The notes under the pieces are model-generated. The model was given only the letters and a program-made list of their open reading frames with translations, had not been told where the DNA came from and searched no databases. Shown here piece after piece: positions 16,853 to 26,176 of a stretch of DNA of 64,000 bases. The stretch lies in NCBI GenBank assembly GCA_003569705.1, contig BGOU01000010.1, forward strand, positions 1 to 64,000, written 5' to 3'. Positions within the stretch are counted from its first letter, which is position 1. Every line of letters begins with the position of its first letter. The position numbers and the translations under genes are program-made. Source of the stretch: Nitrosarchaeum sp. GTDB taxonomy: Archaea; Thermoproteota; Nitrososphaeria; Nitrososphaerales; Nitrosopumilaceae.

Positions 16853-18280
16853 CTAAAATTTCCAAATAACTGAGTTGGTAAATGTATTATTGATTATCTG
16901 CTCTGATCTTTTCTTTTTCATCCAAATTGTTTTTCCCTTGTGATCAATTAACTCTATATTCATTTCATTGAGTTTATCTCGAATTTTGTCTGCATCTTGA
17001 AATTTCTTTTCTTTTCTTAATTGTTCTCTGGTTGTGATCAAATTATCTATTTCTTGTTTTTTATCTAAAGTTATTTTGGGGATTATCAATCCTAAAATTT
17101 CTAGCATTCTTTCAAATTCCGGAATAATGATTTTAGCATCATTTGAGTCTAATTTTTCTTCAGCGGCTAAATAATTTACTTCTTTTACAAGTTTAAAAAA
17201 TGCCAATAATGCAAGATGTGTATTAAAGTCAGACTCTAATGCATTATCAAACTCTTTGCTTGTTTCTTTAACTATTAACTTGATTTGACTATTGTGATTT
17301 TCATTATTTGCATGAATTAATTCATAATAGCATGTCTCAGCTTGGCGCCATTTTGTGAGATTTTCTTTTAATAATTCTTCAGAATAGTCTATTGGTTTTG
17401 AATAATGTCCTGATAAACAAAATAATCTGATAATGTTTGCCCCCCAATTATCTAAAACATGTTTTATTGTTCTGATGTTTCCAAGTGATTTTGACATTTT
17501 TTCCCCACTAATTGTAACCATTCCAACATGCATCCAAATTTTTGCAAATTGTTTTGATGTGAATGACTCTGATTGTGCAATTTCATTTTCATGATGAGGA
17601 AATATCAAATCCCTACCACCACCATGTATGTCAAAATTTTCTCCAAGATATCTTACACTCATTGCAGAGCATTCTATGTGCCATCCTGGTCTGCCTTTAC
17701 CCCATGGGCTATCCCAAATAGGTTCAACATCTGAAAACTTCCACAATGCAAAATCGAGGGGATCCTTTTTTGCCTCATCAACTTCAATTCTTGCACCAGA
17801 TTGTAGCTCATCTATCTTCTTTTTTGATAATTTACCGTATTGTGGAAATTTTGATACTGAAAAGTACACCCCATTTTTTGTCACATATGCTATGTCTTTT
17901 TCAACTAGTTTTTTGATGAAATTCTCGATATCATCTATGTGCTCAGTTGCTTTGGGATAGTTTGTTGCACGCTTTACGTTTAGCCCGTCAAAATCTGTAA
18001 AATAGTTTTGAATGTACTTTGAACTAATTTGTTCTGCTGTTGTATTTTCTAATTTTGCACGATTTATTATTTTATCATCTACATCTGTAAAATTTTGAAC
18101 AAAGTCAACACCTATTCCCTTGCTCTCCAAGTATTTTCTTAGAACATCAAAAACAATTATTGTCCTTGCATGTCCTATATGTGATTCATCATAAACTGTA
18201 ACTCCACACAAGTAAATTTTTACCTTTTTTGAAATATCTAGCATTTGTTCTGAGTTGCTAAGTGTATCTTGTAGTTTCAT
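16853..18280 (-). CDS. cysS: Cysteinyl-tRNA synthetase
   Basis: A 475-residue class I synthetase charging tRNA-Cys. The HIGH box is in YDESHIGHARTI (near residue 36), the zinc cysteine/histidine site includes CSAMSVRYLG and HHENEIAQS, and the KMSKS box is in SGEKMSKSLGNI. A C-terminal anticodon-binding domain follows (EQLRKEKKFQDADKIRDKL). Full length. The start codon overlaps the nadE stop by one base (TAATG), so the two are one operon. Confidence 0.97.
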   Translation of the reverse strand: MKLQDTLSNSEQMLDISKKVKIYLCGVTVYDESHIGHARTIIVFDVLRKYLESKGIGVDFVQNFTDVDDKIINRAKLENTTAEQISSKYIQNYFTDFDGLNVKRATNYPKATEHIDDIENFIKKLVEKDIAYVTKNGVYFSVSKFPQYGKLSKKKIDELQSGARIEVDEAKKDPLDFALWKFSDVEPIWDSPWGKGRPGWHIECSAMSVRYLGENFDIHGGGRDLIFPHHENEIAQSESFTSKQFAKIWMHVGMVTISGEKMSKSLGNIRTIKHVLDNWGANIIRLFCLSGHYSKPIDYSEELLKENLTKWRQAETCYYELIHANNENHNSQIKLIVKETSKEFDNALESDFNTHLALLAFFKLVKEVNYLAAEEKLDSNDAKIIIPEFERMLEILGLIIPKITLDKKQEIDNLITTREQLRKEKKFQDADKIRDKLNEMNIELIDHKGKTIWMKKKRSEQIINNTFTNSVIWKF

Positions 18281-19122
18281 TACTTGTCCTCAAATGGTTT
18301 TTGTTGTGTTTCTCTCTTGTGTATGCTGTTAAGATGTAGTTGGTATACTTTATCCACAATTTGTTTTTCAATTTGTAATGTTTCCGTAGTTTTTTCAATT
18401 GAAAATTTTTTCTCAAAAATACAATATAGTATGGAATCTATATCTTCATATGACATTCCTAATTCCTTTTCAGCCTCATGTTCTTTCCATAAATGTGGGC
18501 TACTCTTTTTTTCAATGACACTTTGAGGCACGCCTAAAAATTTTGCAATCCCCCTTACTTGTAATTTGTATAATGAAATTATTGGGACTAAATCTGATGC
18601 ACCATCTCCGTATTTTGTAAAGTACCCAATCAAATACTCACTTTTGTCACTTGATCCTAATACCAGATAGTTTTTTGCATTTGCATAATAATACAAAATA
18701 TTTGTCCTTACACGTGCTCTGAGATTTCCTTTAGCCCATTCATTTGGCTCAAGATAATGCGAATATTGATTTACAATTGGGTTGATGTCGATTAATTTGT
18801 ATTCTAATCCTGTAAGTGATATCATTTTCATTGCATCTTCTGTCTCTATACTTGGCGTGATTTGTGTATCTGGCATTATGATTGCAAGTGTTTTTTCTTT
18901 GAGTGTTCTTTTACAAATATATGCCAACACCGCAGAATCGACCCCGCCACTTAGACCAAGAATTACTCCTTTTGCTTTGTTTTTTTCAATCTGCTCTAAT
19001 AGAAATTCCTCAATTACATTTGTGATGGCAGCATAATCTTGATGAATTATTTCATCTAAAATCTTCTGATTCAATAGATTATTTTTAGAAATCGTTAGAA
19101 TAAAAGTTGTGCCAAGTTTCAA
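18280..19122 (-). CDS. nadE: NH3-dependent NAD+ synthetase
   Basis: A 280-residue last enzyme of NAD synthesis, converting deamido-NAD with ATP and ammonia. The P-loop is GLSGGVDSAVLAYI, and further sites are LGSSDKSEYLIGYFTKYGDGA and the SPHLW loop. There is no glutaminase domain, so free ammonia is used, which suits a cell that lives on ammonium. nadM for the preceding step lies at 24485. It is operonic with cysS. The first ATG gives a 15-residue extension compared with many homologues, so the true start may be internal. Confidence 0.95.
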   Translation of the reverse strand: MKLGTTFILTISKNNLLNQKILDEIIHQDYAAITNVIEEFLLEQIEKNKAKGVILGLSGGVDSAVLAYICKRTLKEKTLAIIMPDTQITPSIETEDAMKMISLTGLEYKLIDINPIVNQYSHYLEPNEWAKGNLRARVRTNILYYYANAKNYLVLGSSDKSEYLIGYFTKYGDGASDLVPIISLYKLQVRGIAKFLGVPQSVIEKKSSPHLWKEHEAEKELGMSYEDIDSILYCIFEKKFSIEKTTETLQIEKQIVDKVYQLHLNSIHKRETQQKPFEDK

Positions 19123-19214
19123 ATCTGAATTATCTCATTTTGAACATACCTTGCCAATTTTGTAAATATCTGGCTCTGTGCTTAAGATATGCTCAAAAGG
19201 GTAATTGTCTTTTT

Positions 19215-19517
19215 TTAAATATCTACGTAAATTCCATCGTTTCTTGCTTCAACATGATATGTTGCTAATTTCACATCTTTAAGATAATCTTTCAATTCAC
19301 CTGTTTTAATATTGTAATGCCAAAAATGCAATGGACACTCTACAATGTCTCCTTCTAGTTTTCCTGGTGCAATTGATCCATCTTGATGAACACAAAGATC
19401 ATCTATCGCATGATACCCGTCTTGGTTAAATATCGCAATTTGTTTATTGTCGATTTTAAAGGCTTTTCCTTTGCCTATTGTAATTTCTCCTTTTTCAGCA
19501 ATTTTCTTCCAAGCCAT
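19215..19517 (-). CDS. Rieske-type [2Fe-2S] ferredoxin
   Basis: A 100-residue stand-alone Rieske domain. The cluster ligands are in CVHQDGS and CPLHFWHYN (CxH ... CxxH). There is no signal or membrane segment, so it is a soluble cytoplasmic ferredoxin like those serving aromatic or nitrite-type oxygenases. The partner is unknown. It stands alone between nadE and ahcY, reading away from ahcY. Confidence 0.93.
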   Translation of the reverse strand: MAWKKIAEKGEITIGKGKAFKIDNKQIAIFNQDGYHAIDDLCVHQDGSIAPGKLEGDIVECPLHFWHYNIKTGELKDYLKDVKLATYHVEARNDGIYVDI

Positions 19518-19567
19518 ACTACTGATTTCACGATTTTGTCATTTATTTAGATTCGCATGATAGAATT

Positions 19568-19577
19568 TTATACTCTT
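19568..19577 (+). promoter_or_regulatory. TATA box of ahcY
   Basis: TTTATACTCT is about 25 bases before the TTG at 19595. The spacing supports the TTG as a leaderless start. Confidence 0.5.
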
Positions 19578-19594
19578 TCTGAAGCCAAAATGTA

Positions 19595-20836
19595 TTGAGC
19601 AAGGTAAAGTCTAGTGCAAAATTGATTCAAGATGGTAAACTATCCTATGAATGGGCTAGATCTCACATGCAAATTTTAGACAATACTATTAATCGATTTA
19701 AAAAATCAAAACCCCTCAAAGGTATTACCCTGGGATTTTGTTTACACATAACAAAGGAGACATCTGTTCTTTTAATGGGTGCAAAGGAACTCGGTGCTAC
19801 TGTTGCATGCTGTGGTGGAAATCCCCTTACAACACAAGATGACATTGCAGCATTTTTGGCATCACAAGGAATTCACGTTTATGCATGGCATGGGCAATCT
19901 GTAAAAGAATATGATTGGTGTATTGATCAAGTATTGAATCACAAGCCTACTATTTTGACTGATGATGGTGCTGACATGAATGTAAAGGCACACTTTGATG
20001 ATAGATACAAAAACATGAAAATTCTTGGCGCAACTGAAGAGACAACTGCAGGTGTTACTAGAATCAGAGCTGTTGAAGATCAGGGTAAGCTTCGTTATCC
20101 TGTAATTTTAGTAAATGAGGCATACACAAAACACATGTTTGATAATCGATATGGTACTGGACAAAGTACAATTGATGGATATCTACGTGCAATGAATTTA
20201 CTTTTAGCATCTAAACGAGTTGTAGTTGTAGGATATGGTTGGGTAGGACGTGGCGTTGCATCTCGTTGTGACGGCATGGGTTCCAAAGTAATAGTAACTG
20301 AAATTGATCCTGTAAAAGCACTAGAAGCTCATATGGATGGATTTGACGTAATGCCAATGGCACAAGCTTGCAAAGTTGGTGATATTTTCATCACATGTAC
20401 TGGAATGACTAGTGTGATTAGAAAAGAACACATTTTACAAATGAAAAATGGTGCAATAATGGGAAATGTTGGTCACTTTGATGTTGAAATTGATAGCAAA
20501 TTTTTACTTAAAGAATCAAAATCAGTAAAAAGAGTACGAGCGAACCTTGATGAATGCACACTCAAAAATGGCAAACGTGTTTATCTGATTGGTGAGGGAC
20601 GATTGGCAAATCTTGTTGCAGCCGAAGGACATCCACCAGAAGTAATGGCACTGTCGTTTTCTAATCAGATTCTATCTGTTCTATATATTCTTAAAAATCA
20701 TGCAAAGATTGGCAATAAAATCATCAACGTTCCAGAAGAAATTGACAAACAAGTTGCAGTTGATGCACTAACGGCAATGGATGTAAAAGTTGACAAGCTC
20801 ACACCAGAGCAAGTCAAATATGCGCATAGCTGGTAA
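19595..20836 (+). CDS. ahcY: Adenosylhomocysteinase
   Basis: A 413-residue enzyme that splits S-adenosylhomocysteine to adenosine and homocysteine and so keeps methylation running. The NAD site is VVVGYGWVGRGVASR, and substrate residues are in DDGADMN, EETTAGVTRI and GNVGHFDVEID. The C-terminus AHSW corresponds to the conserved YxHxW-like tail. Full length. It starts at TTG 19595, supported by a TATA box at leaderless distance. The RHH or other regulators are not nearby. Confidence 0.96.
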   Translation: MSKVKSSAKLIQDGKLSYEWARSHMQILDNTINRFKKSKPLKGITLGFCLHITKETSVLLMGAKELGATVACCGGNPLTTQDDIAAFLASQGIHVYAWHGQSVKEYDWCIDQVLNHKPTILTDDGADMNVKAHFDDRYKNMKILGATEETTAGVTRIRAVEDQGKLRYPVILVNEAYTKHMFDNRYGTGQSTIDGYLRAMNLLLASKRVVVVGYGWVGRGVASRCDGMGSKVIVTEIDPVKALEAHMDGFDVMPMAQACKVGDIFITCTGMTSVIRKEHILQMKNGAIMGNVGHFDVEIDSKFLLKESKSVKRVRANLDECTLKNGKRVYLIGEGRLANLVAAEGHPPEVMALSFSNQILSVLYILKNHAKIGNKIINVPEEIDKQVAVDALTAMDVKVDKLTPEQVKYAHSW

Positions 20837-20873
20837 AACTTCTTAACCCCAATTAGATTCCAAACTATAACTG

Positions 20874-22529
20874 ATGAAAAATAAAGCAATCATTACTAGT
20901 GCATTACCTTATGCAAATGGAGAAATCCATTTGGGACATGTTGCATCAACATATCTACCTGCAGATGTAACTACAAGATTTTTAAAATTAAAGGGCGTTG
21001 AAGCTTACTATATTTGTGCATCTGATGATTTTGGTACTCCTATTTTGATCCAGTCTGAAAAAGAAGGAAAGACACCTTCTGAATATGTAGCACATTGGAA
21101 TAAACGTGATTATGATGATTTCACTGCATTTGGTATTGACTTTGATTTTTTTTACAAAACAAGCTCTCCTGAAAATATTGTGTTTGTTCAAGACGTATTC
21201 AAAAAACTCAATAATGCAGGCCACATATACGAAAAAGAAATAATTCAATTTTACTGTAACAATGACAAAAAATTTCTACCTGATAGATATGTCAAGGGCA
21301 TTTGTCCTTATTGTAATGCTGCTGATCAATACTCTGATCTTTGTGAAAGTTGCGGACGTGTTCCTGAAGAGATATCTGATCCAAAATGCTCTATTTGTGG
21401 GCAAACTCCTACTAAAGAAAAGACAACTCATTTATTTTTCAAGCTTAAAAATTTTGGCGATTCATTATCCAAATGGCTAGATGAAAATGAAAATCTGCAA
21501 AAAGATGTTAAAAAATACGTTCAAAACTGGATAAAATCTGGTTTGATCGACTGGGATATTACACGCGATATCTCTTGGGGTGTTCCAGTACCTCTTGAAG
21601 GTGCTAAAGACAAGGTATTCTATGGTTGGTTTGATAACCACTTGGCCTACATTTCAACTGCAGTAAAATTTCTTGAGGATAAAGGCATAAACGGAAAAGA
21701 GTTTTGGAATTCCGCAGACATTTACCATTTTATTGGTAAGGACATTGCCTATCATCATTATCTCTTTTTGCCTGCAATGCGTTTAGGGTTAAATAGCGAA
21801 TACCGACTTCCTGATTTTATTCCAACTAGAGGTCATCTTACATTACAATCAAAGAAAATCTCAAAAAGTAGAAACTGGTACATTGGGCTGAGACAATTTT
21901 TAGAATACTATCCTGCGGATTATTTGAGATATTATTTGGTTGCAATAAATCCTTATTCTCAAGACGACTTGAATTTTGATTGGGATGAATTTACAAATAG
22001 GATTAATTCTGAATTAATTGGTAATCTTGGAAATTTTGTTAATCGTGCATTGGGATTTACAAAAAAGGCATTTGATGGAGTAATTCCAGAAACTGAAAAT
22101 TATGATGAGAAAGATATTGAGGCAGAAACCAAAATAAAAAATCTTTCTGGCGAACTTGGAATATTGATGGAGCAAAATCATCTGGATAGAGCTCTAAAGA
22201 AAATCATGGAATTTTCGTCATTTTTCAATCAGTATTTCCAACACAAGGAACCTTGGAAGAAAGGACCTGGAACTACAAACTGTGTATTTTTATCAGTTAA
22301 CGCTGCCCGTAGCATGGCAATAGCACTCTTTCCATTTCTACCCGAATCATCACAAAAGATTTGGGAGCAGATTGGATTAACTGGTAAAGTCAATGAAAAC
22401 AAATGGGATTCAATATCTGATATTGGTATAAAATCTGGACATACCTTGGGTGATGCATCTCCGTTATTTGTCAAAGTAGAAGAAGAAGACATTGTAAAAT
22501 ACAAAAAACAACTAGGCCCATCAGAATGA
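20874..22529 (+). CDS. metG: Methionyl-tRNA synthetase
   Basis: A 551-residue class I synthetase. The HIGH box is HLGH in ANGEIHLGHVAST. Two zinc knuckles lie near residues 140-175 (CPYCNAADQYSDLCESCG and CSICGQTP). The signature loop is KKISKSRNWYIG, a KISKS variant of KMSKS. It lacks the C-terminal tRNA-binding OB domain, as in many archaea where that domain is separate. It overlaps the next gene by 4 bases (ATGA). Confidence 0.96.
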   Translation: MKNKAIITSALPYANGEIHLGHVASTYLPADVTTRFLKLKGVEAYYICASDDFGTPILIQSEKEGKTPSEYVAHWNKRDYDDFTAFGIDFDFFYKTSSPENIVFVQDVFKKLNNAGHIYEKEIIQFYCNNDKKFLPDRYVKGICPYCNAADQYSDLCESCGRVPEEISDPKCSICGQTPTKEKTTHLFFKLKNFGDSLSKWLDENENLQKDVKKYVQNWIKSGLIDWDITRDISWGVPVPLEGAKDKVFYGWFDNHLAYISTAVKFLEDKGINGKEFWNSADIYHFIGKDIAYHHYLFLPAMRLGLNSEYRLPDFIPTRGHLTLQSKKISKSRNWYIGLRQFLEYYPADYLRYYLVAINPYSQDDLNFDWDEFTNRINSELIGNLGNFVNRALGFTKKAFDGVIPETENYDEKDIEAETKIKNLSGELGILMEQNHLDRALKKIMEFSSFFNQYFQHKEPWKKGPGTTNCVFLSVNAARSMAIALFPFLPESSQKIWEQIGLTGKVNENKWDSISDIGIKSGHTLGDASPLFVKVEEEDIVKYKKQLGPSE

Positions 22530-23281
22530 CAAAAATCATTCCAAGAATCTCCACTAGGGGATACTATGATTTGACATATGGTAAAACAATCAAAAAGGAT
22601 TCATATTTTTTATACCCAAAAAAAGATTTTGATGGATTTATTGGTTCTAAAGAACTTGTTATAATGATTCATGGATTGAGAAATGATAATGCCGGAGCAA
22701 CGGCAAAAGTTATTCTGGCAAAAAATAGGTTATCTAGACTGGGGTATACTTTTCCAGTGATTGGATTTAGTTATGACTCCAATACTGCTGGGGCTCATCT
22801 GCTAAAATATGTTAAACGTGCCCTTTCTACAGGCCAAATAATTGCAAAGAAAAATGGCCGCAATCTTGCTATGTTTATTGAGGATTTCAAATCTAGCAGT
22901 CCTGAAACTAAGATTCGTCTTATGGGTCACTCTTTGGGGTCACAGGTAATTCTAAGCACTGTAGGACACTTGGCAAAAAAAAGTCAAAACAATGGAATTA
23001 TTGAAAGTGTTTATTTTTTTGGCGCATCTATTACAAGTGATGTGCCATCCTCAAAAAAATATGGAAAATTACTTGACAAAGTCATTAGAGGAAAAATTGT
23101 AAATTATTTTAGTCCCACTGATGAGGTTTTGAATTGGGCAAATAATGAGAAATTTGTTAAAGGACCACTTGGACTAAATGGTGCATCTGGTAAAACCATT
23201 TCAAAATATCATCAAAAATCAGTTAGCCCAAAAAATCATCGATTTGCAAGCTATGCTGCAGTATTGAAATCGTTTCCATAG
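22526..23281 (+). CDS. Alpha/beta hydrolase, DUF726-like
   Basis: A 251-residue protein with MIHGLRNDNAGATAKV (oxyanion strand), the nucleophile elbow GHSLGSQV (serine near residue 133) and an acidic loop SPTDEVLNW. The catalytic His is probably in SPKNHRFASY. The pattern of a lipase-like enzyme with a GHSLG box resembles DUF726/TMCO4-type hydrolases. There is no signal peptide. The overlap with metG shows co-transcription, but no functional link is evident. Confidence 0.75.
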   Translation: MTKIIPRISTRGYYDLTYGKTIKKDSYFLYPKKDFDGFIGSKELVIMIHGLRNDNAGATAKVILAKNRLSRLGYTFPVIGFSYDSNTAGAHLLKYVKRALSTGQIIAKKNGRNLAMFIEDFKSSSPETKIRLMGHSLGSQVILSTVGHLAKKSQNNGIIESVYFFGASITSDVPSSKKYGKLLDKVIRGKIVNYFSPTDEVLNWANNEKFVKGPLGLNGASGKTISKYHQKSVSPKNHRFASYAAVLKSFP

Positions 23282-23529
23282 ATTTTGTTTTACTGCATTA
23301 GTGTGATTCATTCGTCATTCTTTTATATCTACGATTGAATTTGTAACTTATTACGCCCAGATGATGTGATTGTCTTATAGAAAATTAATACTATACCATT
23401 TGAATGTCATTGATAAAAAAACTGACGATTCTGAAGAACTATCTGAATACCCCTGCTGATTAAAAGTACATCTTGTTTTCATAGTGCTGTTTAGTATGGT
23501 TTTTACATCGTAATGCTGTTTTTGCATTA
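23282..23529. other. Intergenic, no gene recognised
   Basis: This 248-base gap holds no open frame of note. A GATGATGTG/CTGA arrangement (23361-23421) faintly recalls C and D boxes but lacks internal D'/C' boxes. The promoter of the downstream gene should lie here. Confidence 0.4.
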
Positions 23530-24450
23530 TTGGTAAAATCAATAAATTTTGTAGTTTTGGGAAAACAAGACATTGCAGCAGAATTTGGTAAAAAAGGAAC
23601 CGTAACTGATCTTTCACTTTATGATCGAAAAGAATCAGATATTATCAAAACATGGGTTACACCTAGTGGCTTTCCTGACAAAATCCAACCTCTTTTACAG
23701 GCAATCAATCTTGCAGAATTTGTAATATTTCATGTTGATAAACTTGATAAATTTACTGGAGAGCAAATAATTGCGCTTGATACCCTCAAAAAATACAAAG
23801 GAATTTTATCTCATACTTTTGATGTCGATGAATCAAAATTAAATTCCATGATAAAGGGAACAGTCGTTGAAAAATACCTCAAAGTAGAACAAGACAAACT
23901 CAAAGAGGAAATGGACAAGATTCAACCCATCTCAAATAACGATCCACCTAAACTGGTAATTGATCACTGCTTTGACGTTAAAGGTGTTGGAACTGTGATT
24001 CTTGGCAAAGTGACATGTGGAAAAATCAAACAATATGATAATCTCAAATTATACCCTACAGGAATAGATGTGATGATAAAATCAATTCAGATGCATGATG
24101 ATCCTGTTGAGGAATCAATCTGTCCTGCAAGAGTTGGTTTGGCAGTAAAGGGTGCAAAACCTGATGAGGTTGGAAGGGGTGATGTTATTGCTCAAGCAGG
24201 TACAGTTGATGTAAAATCTGAAATTGAACTTGATTTTACAAAGAGTCCATTTTATAAAACTGACATTGCTCAAAATCAAGGATGTCTTGTAAGTGTAGGT
24301 CTGCAAATAAAGGCCGCAAAATTCTCATCTATCACACCGCTAAAACTAACATTTGAAAAACCCATAGTTTGCAATTCTGGTGATATTGCAGTAATTCTAA
24401 AACCTGAATCAACTAGCATTAGAATTCTGGGTAGCGGTCCAATTAAATAG
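23530..24450 (+). CDS. SelB/EF-Tu-like protein with degenerate GTPase domain
   Basis: A 306-residue protein. Residues about 130-306 match EF-Tu domains 2 and 3 (VIDHCFDVKGVGTVILGKV, GRGDVIAQAG, LKLTFEKPIVC). The N-terminal 110 residues align in size with a G domain but the P-loop is missing: INFVVLGKQDIAAEFGKKG has no GxxxxGK(S/T), DxxG is not seen, and NKxD is absent. A full SelB for selenocysteine is therefore unlikely. It may be a non-hydrolysing relative that binds tRNA or the ribosome, as known for truncated archaeal SelB-like proteins. The start is TTG at 23530. Confidence 0.75.
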   Translation: MVKSINFVVLGKQDIAAEFGKKGTVTDLSLYDRKESDIIKTWVTPSGFPDKIQPLLQAINLAEFVIFHVDKLDKFTGEQIIALDTLKKYKGILSHTFDVDESKLNSMIKGTVVEKYLKVEQDKLKEEMDKIQPISNNDPPKLVIDHCFDVKGVGTVILGKVTCGKIKQYDNLKLYPTGIDVMIKSIQMHDDPVEESICPARVGLAVKGAKPDEVGRGDVIAQAGTVDVKSEIELDFTKSPFYKTDIAQNQGCLVSVGLQIKAAKFSSITPLKLTFEKPIVCNSGDIAVILKPESTSIRILGSGPIK

Positions 24451-24484
24451 ACGGATTTAATTAAATCAAAATTTATCATATTTT

Positions 24485-25015
24485 ATGCGCGGATTAATGA
24501 TGGGCAGGTTTCAGCCATTTCATTTGGGCCATTTGGATTTGGTAACACAAATTCTTGATGAATGCGATGAGGTAATTATCGCAATAACTAGTTCTCAATT
24601 CAATTATTTGGAAAAAGATCCTTTCACATCTGGAGAAAGAATTGAAATGATACATGACTCGTTAAAAGAATCTGATATTGATTTATCACGATGTTTTATT
24701 ATGCCAATTGAAAACCAATTCAACATTGCGACATGGGCGTCTTATCTAAAAGCGACACTTCCTCATTTTGATAAAGTGTATAGCGGAAATGACTATGTCA
24801 AAATGTTACTGGCAGACTCTGCAATTCATGTAGTATCTCCAAAATTTCTAGACCGTTCACAATACAATGCAACTCGTATTAGACTAATGATAATATCTGG
24901 TGATAACTGGCAAAGTCTTGTTCCAAATGCAGTTGTTAAATTTTTACAAAAAATTAACGGCAAAAAAAGACTGGATGTAATATCAAAATCTGATACAAAA
25001 CCCACTGAGCATTAA
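24485..25015 (+). CDS. nadM: Nicotinamide-nucleotide adenylyltransferase (archaeal NadM type)
   Basis: A 176-residue nucleotidyltransferase making NAD or deamido-NAD from the mononucleotide. The archaeal motif is GRFQPFHLGHLDLV (residues 7-20), and the second motif is YNATRIRLMI, corresponding to ISSTxxR. Size is normal (about 170), with a basic C-terminal extension. It shares one base (TAATG) with the tiny zinc-ribbon gene, so they are co-translated. Together with nadE (18280-19122) it gives the last two steps of NAD synthesis. Confidence 0.93.
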   Translation: MRGLMMGRFQPFHLGHLDLVTQILDECDEVIIAITSSQFNYLEKDPFTSGERIEMIHDSLKESDIDLSRCFIMPIENQFNIATWASYLKATLPHFDKVYSGNDYVKMLLADSAIHVVSPKFLDRSQYNATRIRLMIISGDNWQSLVPNAVVKFLQKINGKKRLDVISKSDTKPTEH

Positions 25016-25134
25016 TGGAACCAATACGTGCATGCCCAATTTGTCCAAACTGTGGCTCAAAGAGATTTGAACGACTACCCGGTGATGCAGTCAGGGTAAA
25101 ATGTCGTGGTTGCAATAAAATAATTAATCTTTGA
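25015..25134 (+). CDS. 39-residue zinc-ribbon protein
   Basis: A tiny protein: ACPICPNCGSKRFERLPGD, then RVKCRGCNKIINL. The pairs CPxC(P)xxC and CxxC form a classic zinc ribbon like MJ0042/RPB9-type modules. It starts on the ATG that overlaps the nadM stop and ends 28 bases before ilvC. The conserved zinc site, the coupled start and the coding-like codon use make it a real gene. It may bind nucleic acid or assist a larger protein. Confidence 0.75.
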   Translation: MEPIRACPICPNCGSKRFERLPGDAVRVKCRGCNKIINL

Positions 25135-25173
25135 AATTCTATAGTTAATATTTGCAATATTTTGAGTAATACT

Positions 25174-26172
25174 ATGGCAAAAACATGGAAAGATAAGGAC
25201 ATTAGTTTAGATCCGCTAAAAAATCAAACTATTGCTGTAATTGGTTATGGCATTCAAGGTGATGCACAAGCCAATAACATGAAAGATTCAGGTCTTAACG
25301 TTATTGTGGGTCTAAAAAAAGGTGGACCGAGCTGGAAAAAAGCAGAATCTGATGGTCATACAGTAATGTCTGTATCTGATGCATGCAAAAAAGCCGATAT
25401 TATTCACGTTTTACTTCCTGATATGATCCAATCTCAAGTGTACAAAGATGAAATTGGACCAAACCTCTCTAAAGGAAAGGCATTGTCATTTTCACATGCA
25501 GCTGCAATTCATTGGAAATGGATTGTTGCTCCGGATTATGTTGATATTATTATGGTTGCACCAAAAGGACCAGGATCCAAGGTAAGAGAAACATATCTTG
25601 AAAACTTTGGAACTCCATCAATTGTTGCTGTACATCAAGACTTTACTGGAAAAGCTTGGGATAGAACATTGGGAATTGCAAAAGCAATTGGCAGTGCACG
25701 TGCCGGATTAATTCAGACAACTTTCCAAGAAGAAGTTGAAACTGATTGGTTTGGCGAGCAAGCTGATCTTTGTGGAGGATCTGCATCTATGGTAAAGGCT
25801 GCATTTGAGACACTTGTAGAATCTGGATATCAGCCAGAAATTGCATACTTTGAGGTTCTACACGAACTAAAACTAATTGTAGATTTAATTCAAAGATATG
25901 GAATCAATGGAATGTGGAGACGTGTTAGTGAAACTGCAAGATATGGTGGTTTAACTCGTGGTCCCATGGTAATGACTAGTGACACCAAAGACAACATGAA
26001 AAAAGTTCTAAAAATGATACAAGATGGCACTTTCAACAAAGAATGGATTAGTGAATATCAGAAAAATGGCAAAGATGCATTTGATAAATACATGAAAGAG
26101 ACAGATGCACATCAAATTGAAAAAGTTGGCAAGCAAATGCGAAAGATGATGTGGCCTGACTCTACAGAATAA
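25174..26172 (+). CDS. ilvC: Ketol-acid reductoisomerase
   Basis: A 332-residue NADPH-dependent enzyme of valine, leucine and isoleucine synthesis. The Rossmann motif is VIGYGIQGDAQANNMKDSG. The KARI domain has VAPKGPGSKVRETYLENFG, QTTFQEEVETDWFGEQADLCGG (Mg-binding acidic residues) and EVLHELKLIVDLI. Class I (short) form. The frame is open from TTG 25162, and the ATG at 25174 fits the family N-terminus better. The TATA box candidate TTAATATTTG at 25144-25153 supports either. Confidence 0.95.
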   Translation: MAKTWKDKDISLDPLKNQTIAVIGYGIQGDAQANNMKDSGLNVIVGLKKGGPSWKKAESDGHTVMSVSDACKKADIIHVLLPDMIQSQVYKDEIGPNLSKGKALSFSHAAAIHWKWIVAPDYVDIIMVAPKGPGSKVRETYLENFGTPSIVAVHQDFTGKAWDRTLGIAKAIGSARAGLIQTTFQEEVETDWFGEQADLCGGSASMVKAAFETLVESGYQPEIAYFEVLHELKLIVDLIQRYGINGMWRRVSETARYGGLTRGPMVMTSDTKDNMKKVLKMIQDGTFNKEWISEYQKNGKDAFDKYMKETDAHQIEKVGKQMRKMMWPDSTE

Positions 26173-26176
26173 TATA

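Noticed and set aside
23355-23460. Possible C/D-box guide RNA (GATGATG ... CTGA)
   Set aside because: The C box departs from RUGAUGA at its end, no internal D'/C' boxes with proper spacing were found, and the terminal stem is missing.
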